The notes: a model not told the origin generated them from the letters alone. A stretch of DNA of 13,897 nt from Thermoplasmata archaeon (GCA_021790415.1 JAJYDZ010000009.1:1-13897); one strand, 5' to 3'; shown: positions 1 through 7,725, counted from the stretch's first letter. A program made the numbers and translations.

Positions 1-1
1 A

Positions 2-856
2 ATACAGACATCTTCCGTTGAACACGTTCAAAAACAATCGCAGAAGATTTCAGGAGATGGCACACCCACCTCCACTGCAATGAAAGCATATTCCCTGTTA
101 AAAGAAAGTAACCTAAGTTTCATGTATACCAAAACCGTGATTTCCGGATCAGGGAATAGTAAAGTGCTTCATATTGAAATTGTATATAGCTATTCCTCAG
201 CAATGACCGCTCCTGAAATTGGCGAAAATATAACACAATTTTCACATGAAGGTAAAGTTAGCGTTAGTTTCAGAGGACATAGGATGTATATTACATCGAG
301 TGTTCACATTACTGACAAATTAAATTTATCGAACACATATCACAACAGGGAGAATAGTCCCCTAATTGCCACTGATTCCATGCCGGGGTCTTTTTATTAC
401 CATATTTATACTAAATCGCTGTCAGGATATAATGCGATACTATCGGTTACGAGGGTAGGGATTCCTCAGCTCAGCGTATATTCAGTTGCAACAGTTGGAA
501 TTATGCTGGGAGAAGTAGTTGCATATGAGGAGGGGGCAATTATTTCCATTGATCCTGCAGCTGCTTCCATAGTTCCATATACCATAGCAATAATCGCTGC
601 AGACACAGTGTATTTATATACCTATGCTCTGAGTCACCACGCACCAACAATATATATTGACGTAGGATTCAGCTATGGAACGCAATGGTATAATTTCTAT
701 AATATTGGAGCATATGGTGAAGAAGGTATGTACATGAGCAATTATGATTCAAGTGGTGGATTGTATGAACCCTTGATGACATCATATGGACCGGGGACAG
801 CTTCAATATTTAGCCATCATGGTGCATGGAACCCTAATGCACAGCCACCATGGTAA
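2..856 (+). CDS. Unrecognised probably exported protein, C-terminal part (5' end outside window)
   Basis: The reading frame is open to the left edge: 26 codons before the first internal ATG (position 80) are stop-free, so this is most likely the 3' part of a longer gene rather than a gene starting at 80. I do not recognise the family. The visible part is rich in Ser, Tyr, Thr and Ile, with beta-type stretches. Counting from the ATG at 80, a strongly hydrophobic, Gly/Ala-containing segment lies at about residues 131-185, followed by an aromatic, Gly-rich tail (about 190-258) ending in His-His and Pro-Pro-Trp. There is no cysteine in the visible part. Such composition is common in archaeal exported or surface proteins, which is an inference because any signal peptide would lie outside the window. 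The gene for a small membrane protein follows 15 bases downstream on the same strand, so the two may be cotranscribed. Confidence 0.7.
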   Translation: MQTSSVEHVQKQSQKISGDGTPTSTAMKAYSLLKESNLSFMYTKTVISGSGNSKVLHIEIVYSYSSAMTAPEIGENITQFSHEGKVSVSFRGHRMYITSSVHITDKLNLSNTYHNRENSPLIATDSMPGSFYYHIYTKSLSGYNAILSVTRVGIPQLSVYSVATVGIMLGEVVAYEEGAIISIDPAAASIVPYTIAIIAADTVYLYTYALSHHAPTIYIDVGFSYGTQWYNFYNIGAYGEEGMYMSNYDSSGGLYEPLMTSYGPGTASIFSHHGAWNPNAQPPW

Positions 857-871
857 TATTTTGGTAATAAT

Positions 872-1186
872 ATGAATCTCGGTTTAACTCTTATTTTTTT
901 TATTACATTCAGCTCCAGCGCTAGTTTAACTTTTATTTTTCTTATTATATTCAATGTATTACTATTTCTCTCCATATTCCTGTATTGGATAGTTCTTTAT
1001 AGAATATTTCAAAAGAAGCCCGTAGAATGGAGAACCCTTCATGCTACAATGATTTTTCTTTATATTATGATATACTTATACTTCGCATTCACTATCTTTG
1101 GAATCGTGATAAGCATTTTGGCGAGCTATCCGTATGTAAAATTATTGATATTTCGTTATAAATTAAAGAAAATGAAACACACATGA
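872..1186 (+). CDS. Small integral membrane protein, unknown function
   Basis: A 104-residue protein made mostly of hydrophobic residues. A first hydrophobic block covers about residues 4-46 (enough for one or two membrane helices), a short polar, basic loop follows at about 47-57 (QKKPVEWRT), and a second hydrophobic block covers about 58-95. The C-terminus is strongly basic (RYKLKKMKHT), which suggests a cytoplasmic tail. No family motif is recognised. It starts 15 bases after the preceding gene with no clear ribosome binding site. The close spacing suggests a functional link with the upstream exported-type protein, for example an anchoring or protective partner, but nothing in the sequence proves this. 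The codon usage is AT-rich like its surroundings. Confidence 0.6.
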   Translation: MNLGLTLIFFITFSSSASLTFIFLIIFNVLLFLSIFLYWIVLYRIFQKKPVEWRTLHATMIFLYIMIYLYFAFTIFGIVISILASYPYVKLLIFRYKLKKMKHT

Positions 1187-1269
1187 TGTTAAGAAACTGA
1201 ATCAAAGGTTTTTAGATTTATTCAGGTTTTTCCTTGGTTTCAGGCCTTTTGTGTGACCAATTATGCATC

Positions 1270-1795
1270 TTAATGTTTACCGAGCGTACATGCTTTTAAA
1301 ACCTTCGTCTTTTTTGGAGATACCAGATCAACGGGAACAGGAAGTTTCTTCCTTCCATGTTTACCGAGATCGGATTCAATGAATGATTCATCCTGCACCA
1401 TTCCCGCTTTAAGGTGATACCATGTTCTTCCAACTGCTTCCATATGATCTTGTCCTTTCCCGTTGATGAAAGCCTCTCTATGAAAAGCCATGTGGTTCTG
1501 GAATCTGTTATTGTTACCAGATAGTGCAGGAAGTTCCTGAATGATATCCTGTCGTGGAGTTCCCTTTCAATAATTTCATCAGAACAGTTATACATGCTCG
1601 GCAGGGACAATGTTTTGATCATGACAACCTCATCAACGTTGGGTCTTCCGCCTTTGTCTGTATCATTCCTGTAAAAATCTTTCACAATATGTTTAATCAT
1701 TCCCAGCCTATCATGCCATCAATCTTTGTCTGTCTGGCAATGGATTTCATGGGTTTATAGGCTTCACGGAAACCGTAATCCACAATGTTATTCAT
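1270..1795 (-). pseudogene. Transposase, IS5-like, frameshifted and truncated
   Basis: Three reading-frame pieces join into the N-terminal part of an IS5-type (DUF772) transposase. Piece 1 starts at an ATG at 1795 (MNNIVDYGFREAYKPMKS) and stops near 1700. Piece 2 continues from 1700 with the family-typical run GRPNVDEVVMIKTL and RELHDRISFRNFL. Piece 3 takes over at about 1408 with GMVQDESFIESD, the usual first catalytic-region block (QDxxFIxSD). Adding a single base at about 1700, and one base gained or two lost at about 1408, restores one protein. Piece 3 ends at a stop near 1270, soon after VPVDLVSPKK, so the remaining catalytic DDE part is absent. It cannot encode an active transposase. 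The frame changes are read directly; the family assignment rests on motif recognition. Confidence 0.8.
1273..1368. repeat. 12-base direct repeat inside the transposase remnant
   Basis: ATGTTTACCGAG occurs at 1273-1284 and again at 1357-1368, 84 bases apart. On the transposase strand both copies read CTCGGTAAACAT, encoding LGKH in the same frame, the second copy lying right before the terminal stop. This may be a small internal duplication or the scar of a slippage deletion that removed the 3' part of the transposase gene. Confidence 0.6.
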
Positions 1796-1861
1796 TGATT
1801 ATGCATGCTTGTCCCATGAATAAGGCTTTCCTTTCGCACAACAGTAAATTCATGCCTGAAA

Positions 1862-2065
1862 TACGTATTCTGTATTACCTTTTATTGGAAATGTGACACG
1901 AATAAAGATCCAATGTAAAAATAATTCTCGTGAGAAGTTTTAGGAGAAGTCTATTGCTGTAGATTTCATTATATATGAGGGTTGGCCTGAAAATCTATAT
2001 TCGCGCTTTCATAATATCAACTGTCGAAATAGATAGATATTATTATTACTAAATGATAAGGAATC
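1862..2065 (+). promoter_or_regulatory. Upstream region of the SCP2/beta-oxidation unit
   Basis: About 200 AT-rich bases between the IS remnant and the SCP2 gene, with no reading frame worth reporting. An inverted repeat, TTCTC-GT-GAGAA, lies at 1925-1936. A TATA-like string, TTATATAT, lies at 1969-1976, and a second, weaker A/T-rich candidate lies at about 2029-2040, which would give an almost leaderless transcript. AAGGA at 2058-2062 precedes the ATG at 2066 by three bases, closer than usual for a ribosome binding site. Which box is used cannot be decided from sequence. Confidence 0.35.
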
Positions 2066-2401
2066 ATGGCATCTTCGGATATTTTAAAAGAGATGATAGG
2101 ACAGTTCTCTGGAAATGAACAGGTCAAGAAAGAAATAGCCAACTTTGATAAAACCTTCCAGTTTTCCACCACGGAAGGCGCGAATTATTTTGTCAGTGTT
2201 GCCAAGGGCGATGTGGTGTTTGGTGAAGGAAAGGCTCCTTCAGCAAGTGTAACAATAACGGGAAAGGATGAGGTACTCTCTGATCTATATTTGGGAAAAG
2301 CCGATCCTGTAATGTCGTACATGTCAGGGAAAATAAAGGTTTCAGGAGATATAATGAGCGCAACAAAGATTATGGGGCTTTTGAAGAAATTAAAGAAGTG
2401 A
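2066..2401 (+). CDS. SCP2 sterol-binding-domain protein
   Basis: A 111-residue protein that is a single SCP2 (sterol carrier protein 2-like) domain. The usual features are visible: a helical N-terminus, a beta region around FQFSTTEGANYFVSVAKGDV (residues 31-50), the SVTITGKDEVLSDLYLGKAD stretch (61-80) typical of the domain, and the SGKIKVSGDIMSATKIMGLL end (87-106). It has no signal peptide or membrane segment, so it should be cytoplasmic. SCP2 domains form a hydrophobic tunnel that binds lipids or fatty acyl-CoA. Its stop is four bases before the start of a beta-oxidation enzyme, so the two are almost certainly cotranslated. A role as acyl-CoA carrier or chaperone for that enzyme is the natural reading but is inferred. 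Confidence 0.88.
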   Translation: MASSDILKEMIGQFSGNEQVKKEIANFDKTFQFSTTEGANYFVSVAKGDVVFGEGKAPSASVTITGKDEVLSDLYLGKADPVMSYMSGKIKVSGDIMSATKIMGLLKKLKK

Positions 2402-2405
2402 ACAT

Positions 2406-4391
2406 ATGGATATTAAGAAAATTACCGTAATCGGCGGAGGCATAATGGGAAGTGGAATAGCTCAAGTAATTGCCACTTCAGGTATCAATGTGATAGTAGA
2501 GGATGCCTTTAAAGAGGCACTGGACAAATCAAAGAAGACAATAAGCGAAAGTCTCGGCAAATTTGTAAAATCAGGAAAAGTTTCAGAAAATGATTCAGCA
2601 ACAATTCTATCAAGGATAAGATTCAGCAGTGATCTCAAAGAAGCTGTATCAGATTCTGACGTAATTATTGAAGCTGTTCCTGAAATTCCAGATTTAAAGA
2701 TAAAAATTTTCAAGGATATAGAAAAGTTTGCAAGCCCCAATGCTATTTTAGCAACAAATACTTCTAATATTAGAATTTCAGAAATTTCCGCTTCAATGAA
2801 TGATCCTGGAAGGCTCGTAGGAATGCATTTCTTTAATCCTCCCGTTTTAATGAAACTTGTTGAAGTGATTAAGGGGGAAAAGACTCACGAAAAAAATTTT
2901 GAAGCGATTTACGAACTTGTCAAGAAGATTGGAAAGGTTCCAATCAGAGTTTTAAAGGATACTGCAGGTTTTGTAGTAAACAGAATCAGTGCACCCGAAT
3001 CTCTGTTCTTCTGTATGCTCCTTCAGGAAGGGATAGATTCACCAGCAGCCATAGATACTTTCGCCAAATCACAGGCTCTTCCCATGGGGCCATATGAACT
3101 CATGGATTACGTTGGTATAGATACAGTAGTCCATTCCCTGGAGTATTATTCAAAAACGCTTTCTCCGGATTATGGAAAATGTACATATTATAATTCAATG
3201 ATGAAGGATAACAAACTCGGCCTTAAAACAGGAGAAGGATTCTACAGATGGGAAAACAGGAAAGCTGTCATACCTCAAGCTCAGCCATCGGATAAGGTCG
3301 AGCTCATGGATATCCTATGTCTAGAAGTGAATGAGGCAGTTAAGCTCATAGAAGATGGAGTTACCAGTCCTGATGACATTGAAACCGGAGTAAAACTGGG
3401 CATGAATAGGCCATTTGGACCTATATCGGTCGCTTCAGGGTTAACAAATTCAGAGATTAAAGAAAAACTTGAAAACATATCTAAAAAATTCAAGATTTCA
3501 GTCTTTGAACCTGCCAGGAGCATTAAGGAAGGAAAGTTGAAAGAGGTCCTCTCAGGAAAAGTGGAGAGGAAGGAATCAAAGGTAAAGGAGGTAAAGCCTG
3601 CAGAAACGGGTGCAAAGCCAGAGGGACTTATTGCAATTATAAGAGAAAACAGGGTTGCCAGACTTGAAATAAGGAATGGAAAAAATAATCTTCTCAATGC
3701 CGGTGTTCTCAACGAGCTTGAAAGTGCCATAGATTCTCTTTGGAATGATAAGGAGATATATGTCATAGTTATTGCTGGTTCAGGGGAAATTTTCTCTGCC
3801 GGGGCGGAATTAACGCAGTTCATTCCTGGAGGAATTGATTTTGTTGAATATTCCAGAAAGGGTGAAAGATTATTCAGGAGATTGTCAGAGATTCCAAAGA
3901 TAACAATTGCAGAAATGAAAGGATATGTTTTAGGAGGAGGGTTTGAACTTTCCCTTAATTGCGACATAAGGATTGCTACACCCGAGACAGTTATCGGATT
4001 TCCAGAAGTTACCATAGGTCTCCTTCCAGGATGGAGCGGCACACAGAGACTTCCAAAACTCATTGGAATGTCAAGAGCAACCCACCTGATTCTATCTGGA
4101 GAGAGATTTGATGGAACTACTGCATACAATATTGGAATAGTTTCAAAACTCTTCACCAAAGGGGAAATAAAGGAAAGAACAATGGAATTTGCGAAAGATT
4201 TGTCTGAAAAGGTATCTCCCATTGCAGCCGCACTTTCCAAGAGACTCATCAACAAGGGTTCTGAAATGTCAATGGATAATGGCCTTGAAATGGAGGCAAT
4301 ATCAATGGGCCTCCTATATACAACAGATGATTTCAAGGAAGGAATTTCTGCTTTTGTGCAAAAAAGAAAGCCGGATTACAAATTCAAGTAA
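2406..4391 (+). CDS. 3-hydroxyacyl-CoA dehydrogenase / enoyl-CoA hydratase fusion
   Basis: A 661-residue bifunctional enzyme expected to hydrate enoyl-CoA to 3-hydroxyacyl-CoA and oxidise that to 3-ketoacyl-CoA with NAD+. The N-terminal half is the dehydrogenase: the Rossmann motif GGGIMGSG (10-17), NTSN around 118-121 and the catalytic His in GMHFFNPP (His141), followed by two C-terminal helical dehydrogenase domains (about 185-380). A charged linker (about 383-405, rich in Lys and Glu) leads to a crotonase domain with the oxyanion-hole segment FSAGAEL (463-469) and both hydratase glutamates, Glu514 (GGGFELSLNCD) and Glu534 (FPEVTIG), 20 residues apart as in active hydratases. The order is opposite to bacterial FadB/FadJ but usual in archaea. 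Related archaeal enzymes act in fatty-acid breakdown and, in Metallosphaera, on crotonyl-CoA; the chain-length preference cannot be read here. It is the second gene of a unit with the SCP2 protein. Confidence 0.92.
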   Translation: MDIKKITVIGGGIMGSGIAQVIATSGINVIVEDAFKEALDKSKKTISESLGKFVKSGKVSENDSATILSRIRFSSDLKEAVSDSDVIIEAVPEIPDLKIKIFKDIEKFASPNAILATNTSNIRISEISASMNDPGRLVGMHFFNPPVLMKLVEVIKGEKTHEKNFEAIYELVKKIGKVPIRVLKDTAGFVVNRISAPESLFFCMLLQEGIDSPAAIDTFAKSQALPMGPYELMDYVGIDTVVHSLEYYSKTLSPDYGKCTYYNSMMKDNKLGLKTGEGFYRWENRKAVIPQAQPSDKVELMDILCLEVNEAVKLIEDGVTSPDDIETGVKLGMNRPFGPISVASGLTNSEIKEKLENISKKFKISVFEPARSIKEGKLKEVLSGKVERKESKVKEVKPAETGAKPEGLIAIIRENRVARLEIRNGKNNLLNAGVLNELESAIDSLWNDKEIYVIVIAGSGEIFSAGAELTQFIPGGIDFVEYSRKGERLFRRLSEIPKITIAEMKGYVLGGGFELSLNCDIRIATPETVIGFPEVTIGLLPGWSGTQRLPKLIGMSRATHLILSGERFDGTTAYNIGIVSKLFTKGEIKERTMEFAKDLSEKVSPIAAALSKRLINKGSEMSMDNGLEMEAISMGLLYTTDDFKEGISAFVQKRKPDYKFK

Positions 4392-4403
4392 TCCCTAAAT
4401 TCT

Positions 4404-4422
4404 TATTTTTTTTAAAAAAATT
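4404..4422. terminator. Bidirectional T-tract terminator between convergent genes
   Basis: Eight T residues (4406-4413) are followed directly by seven A residues (4414-4420). The + strand thus offers a U-tract after the beta-oxidation gene, and the minus strand a U-tract after the ABC permease gene. Archaeal termination commonly uses such U-runs without a strong stem. The position between two converging genes fits. Confidence 0.55.
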
Positions 4423-4475
4423 GATTTTTGAAATCTCTATATTTGAATTTATAAATAGATTGGTAATGGAAAATT

Positions 4476-5351
4476 TTAGTTAAACTCTCTCTTTTCAAAT
4501 ATAAACAATCCCAATATAGTAGATATAATGAAATATCCTGCCATGATTATGAGCCCTTCTGATATTGTTGCGTTGTATGTAGTTGTGAAGATTGTTCTCT
4601 TCGGCCCAATTTGAGTGGTGGAATGGACAATATGGGCAGGGAATGGAACTGTGAATATATTTGTAATTATACCAGCTGTATATGTAATTATGAACCAAGG
4701 TTCTATTCCAACCAGACTCGAAATTAGATCTTGCATTAGAGTGAATGCGAATAGGAAAAGGATTATAGTTATCAATATTGAATAGGCGCTCGATTTAAAA
4801 AGTGAGCTGAAGAAGAAGGCAAATCCTAGAACTGCTGCAAGATATAGAATTGAAAATAGAATGGCATCCCCTAATTGATAGGGTATACTGTATCCAAAGT
4901 AATATATCCCATTAGCAATGGTGATTGCGAGGAAGATAAACATTATTAGAAGCGATGCAACGAACGATGCTATCCACTTTCCAATATATATGGATGATCG
5001 TCTTATGGGTCTGCTTGCAATGAAGAATCCAGTTTTGTTCTGAAATTCACCAGATATTGAATCTCCACCAAAGAATATAGCTGATAAAATTATGATAAAT
5101 GTTATAGATTGCCCTACCCATCCTCCGTAGAAGCTTAAATTTGAAGAGAGAAATGATTGCGGTCTATAATATCCAATAATCCCTGTGAGTATAAAATCAA
5201 TTATTAGGCCTATTATAAGAAGAATCAAAAATCTCCTTGATCGAAAATAGTTTAAGAGTTCATATTTTGTAATGATAAATAGCTGATCCAAGCTCCCTGG
5301 CGTTCCTATCTGCTGATTAACGTCTACATTCATAGTTTCCATTTCAATCAC
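4476..5351 (-). CDS. ABC-2 type transporter permease
   Basis: The membrane half of an ABC exporter, 291 residues. After a soluble N-terminus of about 38 residues come six hydrophobic helices, at about 41-63, 75-95, 115-140, 147-170, 175-205 and 265-285. The cytoplasmic coupling segment reads EFQNKTGFFIASRPIRR before the third helix, a pattern typical of ABC2 membrane proteins. The start is a GTG at 5351 that overlaps the stop of the ATPase gene (GTGA). AAGGAG at 5357-5362, five bases before it, supports this start over the ATG at 5342. The overlap means translational coupling with the ATPase. The substrate is not shown by sequence; relatives move drugs, ions, lipids or peptides outward. Confidence 0.87.
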   Translation of the reverse strand: MIEMETMNVDVNQQIGTPGSLDQLFIITKYELLNYFRSRRFLILLIIGLIIDFILTGIIGYYRPQSFLSSNLSFYGGWVGQSITFIIILSAIFFGGDSISGEFQNKTGFFIASRPIRRSSIYIGKWIASFVASLLIMFIFLAITIANGIYYFGYSIPYQLGDAILFSILYLAAVLGFAFFFSSLFKSSAYSILITIILFLFAFTLMQDLISSLVGIEPWFIITYTAGIITNIFTVPFPAHIVHSTTQIGPKRTIFTTTYNATISEGLIIMAGYFIISTILGLFIFEKREFN

Positions 5352-6292
5352 AATGTCTCCTTAATCAAATTCAAATACGTATCTTCAAGTCTCGTAGATG
5401 AACTCTTGAATCCTATAAGCCCCAATTGCATCCCTGCTAGGCTTGCCAGTATATATTCCTGACTTTGTAAACCACCGGTATACTTGATCCTTACCGATCT
5501 TGAATCTATCCTTTCGACGGAAACTACATTGTTAATACGTGAAATTTGTCTGTTGATTGATTCATCTATGGGCTTTGAAAATTGTGCTTCAGCGGAATCG
5601 TCTACTGTGGAAAACTTATCGGTAATTTCTTCCAGAGGACCATAGGCCAGCAGTTTACCATGGTCAATCATGGCAACCTCATCGCAAACGTCTGCAACTT
5701 CATTTAAGAGGTGAGAGCTCATGAAAATTAATCTGTCCTTTTTCTTCAGAGACTTTACGATATCACGAACTTCTGCCATTCCTCGTGGATCAAGACCACT
5801 GGTTGGTTCATCAAGCAGAATTATGGATGGATTCCCAATAAGAGTTGAAGCAATATTTACCCTCTGCTTCATACCTTTTGAAAATTTTCCAACATTCTTA
5901 TCAAGCCAGTCTGTCATCTTAACTTCAGCCACCACTTCTTCTATTTGTGAGCCTCTTTCACTTCTTGGTATCCCTCTTAGTTCTGCAACCAAACTCAACG
6001 CTTCTCGAACTGTCATAGAAGGATATATCTCAGGAGTTTCTATTAGGGCAGAGCAGTCTGATAGGGCTTTTTTCTTATTTCTTTGAACATCAATCCCATT
6101 AATCAAAGCCTGACCGGAGGTTGGCCTTATTAAATCTGTGAATATCTTCAAAGTGGTTGTTTTTCCCGCGCCATTTGGCCCTAGAAATCCTACACATTTT
6201 GATCCGGATAAATTTAAGTTTAGATTTGAAAGAGCGGTAAAAGAACCGTATTTCTTTGTTAAATTTATTGCCTCTATTACATTGTCGTCCAA
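5348..6292 (-). CDS. ABC transporter ATP-binding protein
   Basis: The ATPase partner of the downstream permease, 314 residues. Visible motifs are Walker A GPNGAGKTT (38-46), signature FSKGMKQRV (137-145), Walker B IILLDEP (157-163), a D-loop SGLDP and the switch His in SSHLL (His194). The usual Q-loop glutamine position is occupied within ALIETPEIYP (82-91), a variation common in the BcrA/NatA-like group of drug or ion exporter ATPases. About 80 residues follow the nucleotide-binding core, forming the C-terminal accessory region usual in this group. The start codon is TTG at 6292, supported by AGAGGT 7-8 bases upstream; there is no ATG that keeps the N-terminal strand. The gene is first in a two-gene unit read away from the tRNA. 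Confidence 0.92.
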   Translation of the reverse strand: MDDNVIEAINLTKKYGSFTALSNLNLNLSGSKCVGFLGPNGAGKTTTLKIFTDLIRPTSGQALINGIDVQRNKKKALSDCSALIETPEIYPSMTVREALSLVAELRGIPRSERGSQIEEVVAEVKMTDWLDKNVGKFSKGMKQRVNIASTLIGNPSIILLDEPTSGLDPRGMAEVRDIVKSLKKKDRLIFMSSHLLNEVADVCDEVAMIDHGKLLAYGPLEEITDKFSTVDDSAEAQFSKPIDESINRQISRINNVVSVERIDSRSVRIKYTGGLQSQEYILASLAGMQLGLIGFKSSSTRLEDTYLNLIKETL

Positions 6293-6298
6293 TTTTTT

Positions 6299-6334
6299 TA
6301 CCTCTTATATTTCCATATTATTAATCAATATAAA
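6299..6334 (-). promoter_or_regulatory. Promoter and ribosome binding site of the ABC exporter unit
   Basis: On the minus strand, TTTATATT (plus positions 6327-6334) is a good archaeal TATA-like box. Counting about 26 bases on puts transcription start near 6303, leaving a leader of roughly ten bases. That leader contains AGAGGT just upstream of the TTG start. A small inverted repeat, ATCG-TTTTT-CGAT (6334-6346), abuts the box on its upstream side. Confidence 0.45.
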
Positions 6335-6383
6335 TCGTTTTTCGATATTTTGATCCAACGGTGCACACACCATATGATGAAAG

Positions 6384-6391
6384 TTTAATTA
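6384..6391 (+). promoter_or_regulatory. TATA-like box of the tRNA-Thr gene
   Basis: TTTAATTA at 6384-6391 is centred about 28 bases before the mature tRNA 5' end at 6416, the expected distance for an archaeal tRNA promoter with a very short 5' leader. Confidence 0.45.
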
Positions 6392-6415
6392 ATAATGAAA
6401 TATCATCCCATGAGC

Positions 6416-6488
6416 GCCACTGTAGCTCAGGTGGTAGAGCAGCTGACTTGTAATCAGCAGGTCGGGGGTTCAAATCCCTCCAGTGGCT
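6416..6488 (+). tRNA. tRNA-Thr (anticodon UGU)
   Basis: A complete cloverleaf can be folded. The acceptor stem pairs GCCACTG (6416-6422) with CAGTGGC (6481-6487), with discriminator T at 6488. The D-arm is GCTC/GAGC (6425-6428, 6437-6440). The anticodon stem is GCTGA/TCAGC (6442-6446, 6454-6458) with loop CTTGTAA, so the anticodon is TGT at 6449-6451, reading ACA threonine codons. The variable loop is five bases, and the T-arm GGGGG-TTCAAAT-CCCTC contains one G-T pair. CCA is not encoded and there is no intron. A run of five T residues follows at 6490-6494. The discriminator U is compatible with archaeal threonine tRNAs. Confidence 0.95.
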
Positions 6489-6489
6489 C

Positions 6490-6494
6490 TTTTT
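6490..6494 (+). terminator. T-run after tRNA-Thr
   Basis: Five consecutive T residues start two bases after the tRNA 3' end, a usual archaeal stop signal for short stable RNAs. The sulfur operon ends on the opposite strand about 30 bases further on. Confidence 0.45.
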
Positions 6495-6522
6495 GAACCC
6501 CACACAATAAATTCAAGTTAAG

Positions 6523-7716
6523 TTATTCCTCGAAATAGTCTTTTTTGAAGTGGTATTTGAAGAGCCATTCGTAGTGACCATGGAGAGAGCCCCAGTAAAT
6601 TTTTTCCATAACTTTCTTCTCCATATAGTTCATGGTTGACGGTTCTATTTTTTCAACTGGTCTGTCATATGTTCCCACTACAAATGTGGCTTTGTGAAAA
6701 CCTGTCTCCATGGAACATTGTGTTCTTCCTGTGAATTTATATTTTTGTCCCGTACCAGTAATCTCCCCTACAATGTTATTGGCCACAACTATTCCCTCAA
6801 GATGGGCTTCAACTCCTGCCTTTGATATGGGTATGTTTGTTGTATCACCAATGGCAAATCCATTGTCATATGTTGTTATGTGAAGATCTTTCTTGTCTAC
6901 CTTGACCCATCCATCCTCATCTGACATATCTGAACCCTTGAGAAATCCTGCAGGTTTATGCGGAGGAGTCAGGAATAGGTAATCATATTTCAAAGTCTCA
7001 CCCTCCAGTGATGTAATTTCCTTCTTTTCTGCATCAACAGTGTCTGTGTTAAATGCTGTAATACTCTCTATGTCTCTTCTTTCATACATGGGTTCTATAA
7101 CTTCATTTATTGATTCTGCTGAATATATCCTTGTAAATGGAGTAACATATATTATTTCGACGTCGTCTCTTATCCCTTTCTTCCTGAAGTGTTCGTGGAG
7201 CATAAATGCAGATTCATTCGGTGAAGGGGGACATTTATAAGGCAGCCCGCCTATTCCAACAACAATTTTACCAGACTTAATTGATGAAATACGGTTATAG
7301 ATCAGGCTAGCGTTATATGCATCTGTATGGAAATCCATATTAGCTTGCTTGAGACCATCAATCTGATCATAATCAGGTGAAGAACCTGTGGATATTATGA
7401 CATAGTCAAAATTGATCTTCTCACTGCTACCCTCAGTTTTTACATATCTGTTTGCCAGATCAACCTTTTCAACATTATCGTAGACCATTTTTACTCCTGG
7501 GGAGACAAGTTTTTTCACCGGCCTCCTGATCTTCGATGGGTCGGTTCCCCTGAATGCAACTTCCAGATATCCCGGCTGAAATTCCTGTTCTCTCTTTTTA
7601 TCGAATAGCGTTATAGTTACTTCACCATTCTTTATCTCCTTTGACAAATCCTTAGACAGCTTGCTGGATGTTATAAGACCTCCAGCACCACTTCCGATTA
7701 TTGCTATATTTTTCAT
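6523..7716 (-). CDS. SQR-like FAD-dependent oxidoreductase (two-cysteine form)
   Basis: A pyridine-nucleotide-disulfide-fold flavoprotein resembling sulfide:quinone oxidoreductase. Numbered from the upstream GTG at 7725, it shows the FAD-binding GSGAGG (11-16), the second dinucleotide-fold segment IVVGIGG (154-160) and the second FAD motif FAIGDTTNIP (290-299). It has only two cysteines: Cys165 in YKCPPSPNES and Cys337 in TQCSMETG. These sit where SQRs carry the pair that forms the sulfur-bridged redox centre. The C-terminus (about 365-400) is amphipathic, with Trp and Lys, fitting monotopic membrane attachment. The start is placed at the ATG at 7716 because AGGTGAT (7721-7727) is spaced correctly for it; the GTG at 7725 lies inside that site. 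It is the last gene of the sulfur operon. Flavocytochrome c-like sulfide dehydrogenase or another electron acceptor cannot be excluded. Confidence 0.82.
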   Translation of the reverse strand: MKNIAIIGSGAGGLITSSKLSKDLSKEIKNGEVTITLFDKKREQEFQPGYLEVAFRGTDPSKIRRPVKKLVSPGVKMVYDNVEKVDLANRYVKTEGSSEKINFDYVIISTGSSPDYDQIDGLKQANMDFHTDAYNASLIYNRISSIKSGKIVVGIGGLPYKCPPSPNESAFMLHEHFRKKGIRDDVEIIYVTPFTRIYSAESINEVIEPMYERRDIESITAFNTDTVDAEKKEITSLEGETLKYDYLFLTPPHKPAGFLKGSDMSDEDGWVKVDKKDLHITTYDNGFAIGDTTNIPISKAGVEAHLEGIVVANNIVGEITGTGQKYKFTGRTQCSMETGFHKATFVVGTYDRPVEKIEPSTMNYMEKKVMEKIYWGSLHGHYEWLFKYHFKKDYFEE

Positions 7717-7725
7717 TTTTATCAC

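Larger units (their letters stand above)
1238..1861 (-). mobile_element. Remnant of an IS5-like insertion sequence
   Basis: The stretch holds a broken transposase reading on the minus strand (see the pseudogene entry). It is bracketed by a short inverted match, TTTCAGGC at 1238-1245 and GCCTGAAA at 1854-1861, which could be the ends of the element. Eight bases is little, and I see no target-site duplication outside it, so the borders are uncertain. A complete IS5-family element is usually about twice this length, so an internal or terminal part is missing. It interrupts nothing visible: it sits between a + strand membrane-protein gene and the promoter region of the SCP2/beta-oxidation unit. 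Confidence 0.5.

Noticed and set aside
1554..1760. A 68-codon plus-strand frame inside the IS remnant
   Set aside because: It lies antisense to the recognisable transposase pieces and has no motif of its own.
3281..4336. A 351-codon frame antisense to the beta-oxidation fusion gene
   Set aside because: The sense strand carries complete dehydrogenase and crotonase motifs; the antisense product is Ser/Pro/Phe/Leu-rich without motifs, as expected from antisense reading of a biased gene.
5721..6086. A 121-codon plus-strand frame opposite the ABC ATPase
   Set aside because: Antisense of conserved Walker and signature motifs; no independent support.
6321..6503. A 60-codon minus-strand frame with the run HWRDLNPRPADYKSAALP
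   Set aside because: This is the well-known false protein produced by reading the antisense of a tRNA gene; the tRNA-Thr folds completely here.
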